DNA of 64,000 nucleotides from Candidatus Obscuribacterales bacterium (lineage in GTDB: Bacteria > Cyanobacteriota > Vampirovibrionia > Obscuribacterales > Obscuribacteraceae): the NCBI GenBank assembly GCA_019744775.1, contig JAIETZ010000001.1, positions 620,001-684,000 on the forward strand, read 5' to 3'. Under the pieces are notes generated by a model. The model was not told where the DNA came from, did no database searches, and was given only the letters and a program-made list of their open reading frames with translations. The position numbers and the translations under genes are program-made. This document shows, in pieces, positions 54,393 through 62,283 of this stretch. The stretch's first letter is position 1; each line of letters starts with the position of its first letter.

Positions 54393-54448
54393 TTGACCGA
54401 TGTATTTGTTTGTATTACAATCAAATACATCAAGGATATTCCTTGATG
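54393..54448 (+). promoter_or_regulatory. Toxin-antitoxin promoter with two overlapping operators
   Basis: TTGACC (54393-54398), an exact 17-base spacer, and TACAAT (54416-54421) form a near-consensus promoter, with a start expected near 54428. A dyad centred on 54415 (54399-54431) has 15 of 16 pairs matched: arms GATGTATTTG/CAAATACATC plus TTGTA/TACAA, and it covers the spacer and -10. A second perfect dyad (54428-54448) has 9-bp arms CATCAAGGA/TCCTTGATG with a TAT centre and includes both the ribosome site AAGGA and the toxin ATG. Confidence 0.8.
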
Positions 54449-54715
54449 ATTTCGTACAAGAAAGACAATTTACAACGTCACAACGTGACCGTGACTGAAG
54501 TAGATGAAGTGCTGAATGGCACTGAGTCAATTTGGTTGGACCTTGGAGTAAGTATCAGCGGAAACGATCGATTGATGTTCGTCGGTTTCACTAAGTCTGG
54601 ACGAATCCTTGAAGTTGGAGTCGAGTTGGTTGGCGATGACGAAATCGTATTTCATGCAATGAATGCCGGAAAGAAGTATCTGGAGGAGTTTACCGATGCC
54701 CAAAAGAGAAACTAA
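54446..54715 (+). CDS. BrnT-like toxin of a type II toxin-antitoxin pair
   Basis: 89 residues from the ATG at 54446 (AAGGA 9 bases before it); an upstream ATG at 54410 would lie before the expected transcription start. The pattern SYKKDNLQRHNVTVTEVDEV, followed by RLMFVGFTKSGRILEVGVEL and VFHAMNAGKKYLEEF, matches the BrnT/RelE-like ribonuclease fold: a basic N-terminal NxxxH segment and a central sheet with GRxLEV. BrnT toxins cleave RNA and arrest growth. The toxin gene comes first and overlaps the antitoxin by 20 bases, the normal order for brnTA. The promoter is palindromic, as expected of autoregulation. Confidence 0.75.
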   Translation: MISYKKDNLQRHNVTVTEVDEVLNGTESIWLDLGVSISGNDRLMFVGFTKSGRILEVGVELVGDDEIVFHAMNAGKKYLEEFTDAQKRN

Positions 54716-54926
54716 CCAAGAACGTTATGACAGGCTTTCCAAACGTGCAGAAAAAATTCGTCGCGAAGCAGGCGAACGACTTCCGAAGGATGCCGTCATA
54801 CAATGCCGAGTAGAATCGTCTCAAATGGGAGAGCTCCAGTCCATCGCACAAGCCAAAGGTCTATCCGTAAGCGCTCTCACGAGAATGTGGCTATTAGAAC
54901 GCTTACTTGCAGAAAAATCCGCGTAA
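54696..54926 (+). CDS. CopG/BrnA-like ribbon-helix-helix antitoxin
   Basis: 76 residues from the ATG at 54696, with GGAGGAG 7 bases upstream inside the toxin gene; a longer frame from 54663 is not supported. Basic N-terminus (PKRETNQERYDRLSKRAEK), then a ribbon strand DAVIQCRVESSQMGELQSIA and helices AKGLSVSALTRMWLLERLLA, the RHH layout in which the beta strand contacts DNA. Likely binds the toxin and represses the shared promoter through the two palindromes. It is convergent with the next gene, 12 bases between stops. Confidence 0.75.
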   Translation: MPKRETNQERYDRLSKRAEKIRREAGERLPKDAVIQCRVESSQMGELQSIAQAKGLSVSALTRMWLLERLLAEKSA

Positions 54927-54938
54927 CGAAAGTGCCCT

Positions 54939-55694
54939 CTAGAACTTCCATCTGACAGAATTAAGTGACTCTTGGAAAAGAGGGAGCGCAGCTTGATACT
55001 CCTCGTCTTCGTCAGCTTCCATGTAGATGTGCTGTGCATCGGCCTTTTTGTCATTAGGCGTAGCGTCAATTGAAAGCACCCAACTGCGTGTGCCGTGTGA
55101 GCGGTTGTCTCTATCTTGATACCAGCCTTTGTAAGACAACACAGACTGACCGCCTATTGTTATCACTTCGACAGTCTGCAAATGAAAGTTATGAATCGTA
55201 TAGCCCTTCTGTACTTCTAACGCATGTTTAGACACCTGATTATTTGCAGCGTTACCCAAAACCTCATCCAGACTTTGCATGGTTTTTTCGTCAGCCTCAG
55301 TTACTGGATTTGCGTCGGTGTAAATAAGGTGAGGACCTTGCTTGAGAATTTCACGAAAAGCATTGCTGGACGCATCCGTAATCATCGGCAATTCCAAACT
55401 CATGACACCAATTTTGGTGTCATCATCATCCGGACTATGGTACTTAATCGAATAACCAGGCAATGCCCCATATCCTGGTCCTGTCGGCTCGGGAGTCTTT
55501 TCCCAACCTGCAGGCATTTGAATTGCAGCCAGACGCTGGAAGTTTTCTATCATTGCCCCAGATCCGGAAGGCTTACCTTGCATTGCTTGCAGCCCTTGCG
55601 CGAATAATGGAGCTGTAGTTACCTGCGATGCTGCTAGTATCACAGCAAACGAAACAGCGTCCACAAAGCGCTTCGAAATGAATTTTTCTGTCAT
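54939..55694 (-). CDS. Secreted hypothetical protein
   Basis: 251 residues with a signal peptide (FVDAVSFAVILAASQVTTAPLFA, cleavage near residue 32). The mature part is alpha/beta with strands such as KIGVMSLELPMITDASS, QTVEVITIGGQSVLSYKGWY and HGTRSWVLSIDATP, and ends LPLFQESLNSVRWKF. The look is that of small periplasmic domains related to PsbP-like or DUF1795 folds, but I cannot assign it. It is convergent with the antitoxin, and the next gene upstream on the same strand is another secreted protein. Confidence 0.65.
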   Translation of the reverse strand: MTEKFISKRFVDAVSFAVILAASQVTTAPLFAQGLQAMQGKPSGSGAMIENFQRLAAIQMPAGWEKTPEPTGPGYGALPGYSIKYHSPDDDDTKIGVMSLELPMITDASSNAFREILKQGPHLIYTDANPVTEADEKTMQSLDEVLGNAANNQVSKHALEVQKGYTIHNFHLQTVEVITIGGQSVLSYKGWYQDRDNRSHGTRSWVLSIDATPNDKKADAQHIYMEADEDEEYQAALPLFQESLNSVRWKF

Positions 55695-55802
55695 ACGCCC
55701 CTACCTTTGCATATGTCTTTTCTTCGATTATATCGACGGGTTTTGCTATGGGACGTCACTGCGTCCTATAATCGGCAAGCTGTAACATTACAAATACTTG
55801 TA

Positions 55803-56474
55803 CTACTTCTTATCTGCGCTGCCGGCTAATTCAGCGCTTCTGGTGTGGTCATACGCTTTTACAATTCCAGCGATTTGATCAAGACGCTTATCCAACTGTT
55901 CGCAGCGTTTGTTTATAACGTGCAATTCCTTTGCCAGAGCAGTTCTAGAAGATTTGTCATTCTTCCAAGCTTCTATGAGTCTGTTGCAGCTGTTCACCAT
56001 GTCATCGATGGCTACTGTGGTCTGTCGCCATGGCTCGGCAACTTCTTTGTCCAGTCCAACAGGCCAATTATTTAGAATAAGTACTTTCCTACGCAAATCT
56101 ACAACTTGCTCTCTTAAATCGGTTAAAAGCTTGTGAAAGATTGGTTTTGAAATTGGCTTCAAATCACCCATTCTCATCGAGCCATCAGGCATCGGTGCAG
56201 GCGGCAAAATAATCTGCGTGGTAGCTGAGCCAATCACGTTAGGGCTTACTGCATTCTGTATATTCTGACGCACCAACTGATATGCAAGTGCCTGACTGTC
56301 CTTGTTAATCTTCGCCTCTAATGCTTCCATCTGAACCAGAGTATCCTCAACCTGAAGCATGTTTATCTTCACATTGCCTTGCAGTGGTATCGGCGACTGG
56401 TCCTGCGCAAAGCTACCGCCCGCTGCAAAAAAGAGCATCATCGTCAAAACCGTTAGTTTGCTTTTCTCGCCCAT
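55803..56474 (-). CDS. Secreted helical hypothetical protein
   Basis: 223 residues from the ATG at 56474 (a start at 56498 would add eight residues before the signal). Signal peptide (SKLTVLTMMLFFAAGGSFA, cleavage near residue 23). The mature protein is mostly long helices (LQVEDTLVQMEALEAKINKD, LLTDLREQVVDLRRKVLIL, LHVINKRCEQLDKRLDQIAG), compatible with a periplasmic coiled coil. No family recognised. It lies 108 bases upstream of the other secreted gene on the same strand, and divergent from the repeat protein at 56708. Confidence 0.6.
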   Translation of the reverse strand: MGEKSKLTVLTMMLFFAAGGSFAQDQSPIPLQGNVKINMLQVEDTLVQMEALEAKINKDSQALAYQLVRQNIQNAVSPNVIGSATTQIILPPAPMPDGSMRMGDLKPISKPIFHKLLTDLREQVVDLRRKVLILNNWPVGLDKEVAEPWRQTTVAIDDMVNSCNRLIEAWKNDKSSRTALAKELHVINKRCEQLDKRLDQIAGIVKAYDHTRSAELAGSADKK

Positions 56475-56707
56475 AATTGACTCGCCTACAGGTCTCACTA
56501 AATCAAATGGTAGCTGGTATCTGTTTTCATACTAGCACCGACATAGAGGTCAGCGGCTTCCGGTCCTAAAATTCTGGATTGATCACTAGAATGGCGTCGA
56601 ATTTTAAGGTAAAGGTTAAACACTTGTGCGTAGAACCCCCAGTGGCATGTAACGGCGGTTGTCCTATGCTGGGGTTCAACTTCAGCCATCTAAGGGGATT
56701 AAGAGGC

Positions 56708-57709
56708 ATGGATTCGTATAAATTGTCGGACAAACAGGCACGGGAACTAGCAAGGGAAGAAGCAAATCTTTTCAGTGACTATGTGTCAGTTAGGGCTAAT
56801 ACAAGTGCTAGCACTGTCCAAGGCGCTCAAATACTCACAGACAAGGTCAAAATTGATAACAAGCTATTCGGTGCAAACAGCAACCACGTAAGAACCGATT
56901 ACAAGGCGATGGACCGCGACTTCACGGAGTCCGGAGTGTCCAACCGGCAGTCTGCATCGCGTGACAAATACACTGAGTCCATGAAGAAGCAAGCAGCAAT
57001 CGCGCACGAAAGAGCCAAAGAAACAACGACACTGGCTCAAGACAAAGTATTGTCTATTAAACCAGAACATCTAAAAACATACGTCAGTCTTTTCGATGAG
57101 TATGCCCAAGCTCGAGCCAATAAGGATTCGGGCAAGTGTGCAAAGATTCTCACTGACAAACTTGAACTTGATGAAAGAGTCTTCGGCAAGGAATCAATAA
57201 ATGCTCTTAAGGACTTCGAAGCCATCGGGCGCGACAATGAAGAAGCAGGCAATCACAAACAAGCCGGAACGGCTTACTTTATGGCGAGACTGGGTTATCG
57301 AAGAAAGAACGATGACATTTTTGCGACTTTGGCTGGACTGCACGCAGCTAGAAATTATGCCAAAGCCAACGTGAACGAGCTTGCCATACCGCTCTTCGCA
57401 TCAGGATTATCCTTCTACGACAAACTTGAGCAGAAATTAGACAAGCCTGGTTCAGTCAAGCAGAGTTCACCATACATTCGCGCAGAATTGGGGCATTGCT
57501 ACCTAAAGGAAGGCGACTTGGATCTCGCAGAAAAAGAATTGACCAAATCACTCGACGACAGCCGAATTGGATTTGATGAAATTATTCCTCAGGGATCTAT
57601 TAAAACGCTAAGAGATTTGGTGACTGTTAAGACCTTAAAGAACAAGCTGGACGAAGCTGCTAAGTATGCAAAGCTGCTTCAAGAGACTGAAAAGCGCTAC
57701 CAGCACTAA
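56708..57709 (+). CDS. Two-repeat helical protein with TPR-like tail, unrecognised
   Basis: 333 residues from the ATG at 56708 (MDSYKLSDKQ, AAGGGGA about 10 bases before it); the frame runs further upstream without a better start. Two copies of a roughly 60-residue unit occur at about 20-78 and 125-183, 105 residues apart: both carry ARAN or VRAN, ILTDK(V/L)..D..(L/V)FG..S and (D/E)(A/Y)K..RD. The second half (about 185-333) has TPR-like helices (AGTAYFMARLGYRRKND, AELGHCYLKEGDLDLAEKEL, KLDEAAKYAKLLQETEKRY). No signal peptide. Probably a protein-interaction scaffold. Confidence 0.65.
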   Translation: MDSYKLSDKQARELAREEANLFSDYVSVRANTSASTVQGAQILTDKVKIDNKLFGANSNHVRTDYKAMDRDFTESGVSNRQSASRDKYTESMKKQAAIAHERAKETTTLAQDKVLSIKPEHLKTYVSLFDEYAQARANKDSGKCAKILTDKLELDERVFGKESINALKDFEAIGRDNEEAGNHKQAGTAYFMARLGYRRKNDDIFATLAGLHAARNYAKANVNELAIPLFASGLSFYDKLEQKLDKPGSVKQSSPYIRAELGHCYLKEGDLDLAEKELTKSLDDSRIGFDEIIPQGSIKTLRDLVTVKTLKNKLDEAAKYAKLLQETEKRYQH

Positions 57710-57753
57710 GAAATTGTGGGAAACAAAACAGCATAAACTGCATCGTTAATTCG

Positions 57754-58791
57754 ATGACAAAAAATGCATTGATAGTTTATAAACCCAAAGGCAAGTCCAC
57801 GCCGGAAACCGACCTTTGGATTGGCAAGGTTGCTCATGAATTGGCCGAAAAGGGTGATTACCTCACAACAATTCTTACTCTTCCTGACCAAAAAGATGAA
57901 ATTATCTCGCATCTGAAACCTCCGCTAGACCTGGTTATTGCCGCTGGCGGTGATGGCACAGTTAGGAGAGTCTTATCTGCTCTGTCACAAGCAAAATCAG
58001 ACATTCCCGCAGCAATTCTTCCTTTGGGAACCTTTAACGTTATGGCACGCAATCTCGGGATTGTAGAAGAACGATTTTTTGCCCTGCCACCCGAACATGC
58101 CGTGGACACAATACTTGAAGGAAAGCCGATCCTAATCGATTTAGGACAAGCTAATGACAATCACTTCTGTGTAGCAGCTGGAGTAGGTCCCATGTCAGAT
58201 GCCTTTTTCATTCCTAAACGTAAAGCAAAACGCAAATTCAAGCTAGCCGCCTATGCCGGATCTTTGCTTGCTTCCATAGCCGCCCCACCAATAAAATTCC
58301 GCATTACCACAGAAAAGACTAGTTTCGAGGTGATTTCAGCAGGGATTTTAATAACGAATATTCATGATTTGGGCTTAGGTAAACCTAGCGACATTGGCGC
58401 TCTTGCTGATGGTCTTTTGAGAGTAAATGTACTCTGCCCTAAAACTCTAAGAGACTATGTTGCCATAGTTCTACATTATGCCAGTGGACTCAATCCCTCT
58501 AATATGCCCAGTTACACATTCGAGGCAAAAAAAGTCCTTATAGAAGTAGTTGCCACACACTGTCGATTATCTCCATGGCAATGGTTTTTCTACAAAGCAG
58601 CCATGACACTAAAAGGAAATCCGCTAGCTCAGCCAAAACTATTACGAGAAGTACCAATAATGATCGACGGCAAAGAAGGAAGGACCACTCCTTTAAATGT
58701 CAAAGTGGTACCAGAGTCGGTCCGAGTAATCGCTGCTCCAGATAGAGTATCGCAAATGAAGGCTAAAGCGGAAATTTCTAAACTTCGCTAG
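57754..58791 (+). CDS. Diacylglycerol kinase-family lipid kinase (YegS/BmrU-like)
   Basis: 345 residues. DAGK catalytic domain: ALIVYKPKGKS (strand 1), GGDGT (65-69) in LVIAAGGDGTVRRVLSAL, and LPLGTFNVMARNLGI, where G-T-x-N-x-x-A-R is the family signature. The C-terminal lid has the FCVAAGVGPMSDAFF and DGLLRVNVL segments. It phosphorylates a membrane lipid (diacylglycerol or a sphingoid or glycolipid) with ATP at the inner membrane face. It starts 45 bases after the TPR-like gene. Confidence 0.9.
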   Translation: MTKNALIVYKPKGKSTPETDLWIGKVAHELAEKGDYLTTILTLPDQKDEIISHLKPPLDLVIAAGGDGTVRRVLSALSQAKSDIPAAILPLGTFNVMARNLGIVEERFFALPPEHAVDTILEGKPILIDLGQANDNHFCVAAGVGPMSDAFFIPKRKAKRKFKLAAYAGSLLASIAAPPIKFRITTEKTSFEVISAGILITNIHDLGLGKPSDIGALADGLLRVNVLCPKTLRDYVAIVLHYASGLNPSNMPSYTFEAKKVLIEVVATHCRLSPWQWFFYKAAMTLKGNPLAQPKLLREVPIMIDGKEGRTTPLNVKVVPESVRVIAAPDRVSQMKAKAEISKLR

Positions 58792-58948
58792 TGAGCTTAC
58801 TCTCTATACTTTTGCTCAGTTTTTCGAATAGGACTCGACTACGAGTATGCAATTTACCAATGTCGGCATTGCCGTCATCCTTCTTCTCTAAGAACCTTTC
58901 GGACCGATGAATTTAATTGCCTATGGTCATTTACAACTTACACACTGC

Positions 58949-60031
58949 TCACTTCTTAGATAAACAATCCTCACGCTGAGGAATGTTCTTGATCAACGGC
59001 AATTCTGCTTTAGCAAAAACACTGCCACCAACCCAGCGAGGATCTTCGGCATAACGCCATTCAGCAGGTCGAATAGCATCGACACCGTTCCAGTGACTTT
59101 CGACTTGCTGATGCTGCAAACAATTGAGAGCAAGTCTTATCGCAGTGCGACAATTAAGTAAATCTTGTCGAACTAATTCTTTTAAACGATTTTCCTTGCA
59201 TACTACAGGGTTTCGTAATCCTTCAGTTAGGGGACGGGCAATACAAGCAGGCACAGGTGTGACAAGATGAATCCAATATGAACTCAACCTCGGCGTAAAG
59301 AAGGGAACAGGTATCACATACCGCTTTTGAAGTCCGGCTTCTTCTGCATAAATGTCCATTAAGCGCTGGTAACTGAAAACATCCGGTCCTCCAATATCAA
59401 AAACTTGTCCAGTGGTGTCATCTTGTTCCAAGCAACCAATTAGATAATTGAGCACGTTGCGGACAGCAATTGGCTGGCAGGGCGTACGCACCCAAGCTGG
59501 CGTTATCATCAATGGCAACCGCTCTACAAGATGACGTAGGATCTCAAAGGAAGCGCTTCCGGAGCCAATTATCATTGCAGCCCTGAGTGCAGTTACAGAG
59601 ATAGGACCACTACGCAGGATTTGCAACACCTCATCGCGAGAGCGCAAGTGTTCGCTCAAATTATCGTTTCTATCACCCAAGCCACCTAAATATATAATCC
59701 GTTTTATATCGGCTGTTTGTGCTGCAGCTACCATATTGTGGGCAGCACGGCGATCTGCCTCCGCAAAATTTCTATGCTGTGAATTCATGGAATGTACAAA
59801 GTAGTAAGCAAGCTCGCAGCCATGCATTGCCTGATTCAATTCTTGCAGGTTCATCACGTCACAGGACACAAGTTCAAGATTTTCATGACCTGCCCAGGTG
59901 CATCGCAACAGCTTGTCCAGAGAGCGCGACGCGGCCCTTACTCTGTAACCGGCATTGAGCAATCGAGGCACCAAACGCGCCCCTATATAACCTGTAGCAC
60001 CAATTACCAAAACGGTCTTGGACTTATCCAT
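58949..60031 (-). CDS. NAD(P)-binding SDR / NmrA-like protein, photolyase partner
   Basis: 360 residues. Rossmann motif VLVIGATGYIGARLVPRLLN (G-x-x-G-x-x-G at 10-16), followed by YRVRAASRS and YFVHSM, as in atypical SDRs of the NmrA/ComplexI_NDUFA9 group that bind NAD(P) but often lack a catalytic Tyr-Lys pair. The C-terminal third is specific (GGPDVFSYQRLMDIYAEEAG). Strong ribosome site AAAGGAGGTG. It follows the photolyase gene by 18 bases in the same direction. SDRs of this type are often found beside photolyases in bacterial genomes. Substrate unknown. Confidence 0.85.
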   Translation of the reverse strand: MDKSKTVLVIGATGYIGARLVPRLLNAGYRVRAASRSLDKLLRCTWAGHENLELVSCDVMNLQELNQAMHGCELAYYFVHSMNSQHRNFAEADRRAAHNMVAAAQTADIKRIIYLGGLGDRNDNLSEHLRSRDEVLQILRSGPISVTALRAAMIIGSGSASFEILRHLVERLPLMITPAWVRTPCQPIAVRNVLNYLIGCLEQDDTTGQVFDIGGPDVFSYQRLMDIYAEEAGLQKRYVIPVPFFTPRLSSYWIHLVTPVPACIARPLTEGLRNPVVCKENRLKELVRQDLLNCRTAIRLALNCLQHQQVESHWNGVDAIRPAEWRYAEDPRWVGGSVFAKAELPLIKNIPQREDCLSKK

Positions 60032-60049
60032 TCGACACCTCCTTTCATA

Positions 60050-61483
60050 CTACCCTTTAACCTCCGCAAAAGCAGCCAGTGCTCGGTTGCGAGCCCAGGC
60101 ATGATCAATTATATTTTTGGGATATGTGCTTCCTAATTTGACACCGGCTCTCTCCAATTCGTGTTTCGGCGCCAACCAGGGCCGATGAATCCATTCATCC
60201 GGTAGCCTGGATAATTCGGGCAGCCATTGACGCACGTAGGCACCTTTGGGATCAAATTTTTCCCCTTGCAAAACAGGATTAAAAATTCTGAAATATGGCG
60301 CGGCATCAGCACCACAGCCCGCTGTCCATTGCCAGCCAAAGGTGTTACTTGCCAAATCGGCATCGACCAGAGTGTCCCAGAACCACTGGGCGCCGTGCTT
60401 CCAGGACACTAGCAGGTCTTTGGTCAAAAAAGAGGCGACAATCATGCGTACGCGATTATGCATCCAGCCAATTTTCCAAAGCTGCCGCATGCCGGCATCA
60501 ACGATTGGAAAGCCAGTCTGTCCGTACTTCCAACGCTCAAAAGCGTGATCATTGTCGCACCAAGGAAAATCTTGAAACTGTCGGCGCAGTGGCAACTCGC
60601 TGGTTTCCGGAAAATTAAAGAGCACATGATGAGCAAATTCCCGCCAACCTAATTCTTTTAAATACGTTGCCACATTTATTTTTGCCTGAAGATGTTTTCC
60701 AGCTACGGTAATTGCGTGCCATATTTGCCGTGGACCAATTTCGCCGAAATGTAAATGCGGCGACATCATTGAGACGCCGTCTTGGTCTGGTCTGTTTCTT
60801 CCTGTGGCGTAATGACTTAATCCTTTGCTCGTGAAATTGACTAACCTCAAAAAAGCCCCTGTTTCACCCGGTTTCCATGTTGAACTCATTCCGGAGGTCC
60901 AATTAATTCGAGGCTCCAGTTCAAGTGCTTCCAGTGGCAGCGACGCAATTTCAATTTCAGGAAATGAAAGTCGCTGCGGGGCGCCAATAGGGAGTGACCG
61001 TTCACTTCCGGCAATCAAATTATTCCAGAATTGAGTAAATACGCGAAAAGGATTTCCGCTCTGAGTGCGCACCATATGTGGTTCATGCAACAAGCTGCTG
61101 TTGAATGACTCAACTGATACACCACGACTGCGCAGAACAGCCTCGACCTTGATGTCACGGGCCCATGCATATGGGGCATAGAGCCTGTTATAGAATACTG
61201 AGTCAGCCCCGGTTATCTTGATGATGGAAAGTAGCGAGGCAATAGAATCACCGTTGCAAATAATCAGTCTCGAACCCAATTTTCTAAGCTCCCGATCCAA
61301 ACTCGACAGGGATTGGTGCAGCCACCAGCAACTGGCGGCTCCGGCGGACCAACTACCATCCTCTTTCGGCGCGTGAATATATACCGGTATCACATGACGT
61401 GAGACCAAAGCAGCTGCAGTCAGCGCCGGATTATCCGAAAGCCTTAGATCAAGCCTAAACCAAACTATACTTACAGAGGACAT
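60050..61483 (-). CDS. phr: Deoxyribodipyrimidine photolyase
   Basis: Light-driven repair of UV-induced cyclobutane pyrimidine dimers using FADH. 477 residues. N-terminal antenna-binding Rossmann-like domain (VWFRLDLRLSDNPALTAAAL), and an FAD domain from about 200 with KGLSHYATGRNRPD, SPHLHFGEIGPRQIWHAI, TYLKELGWREFAHHVLFNFP, YGQTGFPIVDAGMRQLWKIG, MHNRVRMIVASFLTKDLLV, and the key stretch LASNTFGWQWTAGCGADAAP, then YFRIFNPVLQGEKFDPKG. These are the class I CPD photolyase/cryptochrome motifs; the N-terminal basic face and NTFGWQW fit CPD repair. It is followed by an SDR and preceded by a LOV kinase and response regulator. Confidence 0.95.
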   Translation of the reverse strand: MSSVSIVWFRLDLRLSDNPALTAAALVSRHVIPVYIHAPKEDGSWSAGAASCWWLHQSLSSLDRELRKLGSRLIICNGDSIASLLSIIKITGADSVFYNRLYAPYAWARDIKVEAVLRSRGVSVESFNSSLLHEPHMVRTQSGNPFRVFTQFWNNLIAGSERSLPIGAPQRLSFPEIEIASLPLEALELEPRINWTSGMSSTWKPGETGAFLRLVNFTSKGLSHYATGRNRPDQDGVSMMSPHLHFGEIGPRQIWHAITVAGKHLQAKINVATYLKELGWREFAHHVLFNFPETSELPLRRQFQDFPWCDNDHAFERWKYGQTGFPIVDAGMRQLWKIGWMHNRVRMIVASFLTKDLLVSWKHGAQWFWDTLVDADLASNTFGWQWTAGCGADAAPYFRIFNPVLQGEKFDPKGAYVRQWLPELSRLPDEWIHRPWLAPKHELERAGVKLGSTYPKNIIDHAWARNRALAAFAEVKG

Positions 61484-61547
61484 ACATGTCTCCTGCCAAA
61501 TTGCTTTTCTTCATCTTGAACAAGCTGGGTGAACCGAGGGTGAACAA

Positions 61548-62225
61548 TCACTCAGGCGCACTAAGTCGATATCCCCTATGCCTTTCCGATTCAATAAGAG
61601 ATGGCGAGCCTTGTACATCTATGGCTCTTCGTAATAACTTTATATGCGTCTTCACTGTCTCGAGCGAAACTAGAGCCTCGTCGTGCCATACCCGCTTCAA
61701 CAAAGCGTCGGCTGTAAAAAATTGCCCCTGATGTCTGATGAGGAATTCAAACAGCTTAGCCACCATTGGTCGCAAGTGCAACTCCTTTCCCGAACGCGAA
61801 GCCATTCGAGTAGCCGGGTTCCAAGTTATGTCACCAATCGTCATAACAGGGTCTAGACAAACCGGCGGCCGGCGAAGAAGCGCACGAAGTCTAGCGGCAA
61901 GAATTTTGTTCTCAAATGGTTTAGTTAAATAATCATCGGCGCCTACATCCAGACCTGCTTCAATATCTTCATCAGAGGTCCTTGCTGTCAGCATAAGAAT
62001 AGGTGTCGAGTTGCCGTGAGCTCTCAATCGACGGCAAACATCAACCCCACTAAGTCCGGGCATCATCCAATCCAAAATGATTGCGTCGTATTTATTTACT
62101 CTTAGTAGATCAAGCGCTGCTTGTCCGTCTCTTACCGACTGCACAAGAAAGCCGCGATTAGCCAAAGTAAGTTCAAGTATTTCCGATAACTCGCAGTCAT
62201 CTTCAACTAATAGAACTTTAGACAT
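61548..62225 (-). CDS. OmpR/PhoB-family response regulator
   Basis: 225 residues. Receiver domain at about 1-115 with Asp9-Asp10, phospho-acceptor Asp52 (AIILDWMMPGLSG), conserved Thr and Lys (MLTARTS, LTKPFENK). Winged-helix effector at about 128-222 (GKELHLRPMVAKLFEFLIRH, RVWHDEALVSLETVKTHIKL, RGYRLSAPE). It binds DNA direct repeats after phosphorylation by its partner kinase, encoded 58 bases upstream on the same strand. Because photolyase follows 64 bases later, it may control the operon itself. No ribosome-site ambiguity. Confidence 0.95.
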   Translation of the reverse strand: MSKVLLVEDDCELSEILELTLANRGFLVQSVRDGQAALDLLRVNKYDAIILDWMMPGLSGVDVCRRLRAHGNSTPILMLTARTSDEDIEAGLDVGADDYLTKPFENKILAARLRALLRRPPVCLDPVMTIGDITWNPATRMASRSGKELHLRPMVAKLFEFLIRHQGQFFTADALLKRVWHDEALVSLETVKTHIKLLRRAIDVQGSPSLIESERHRGYRLSAPE

Positions 62226-62283
62226 AATAATACTTAGATCTCTCAGACAACACCCGCATATTGAGTATTCTACATCGAGAGCT

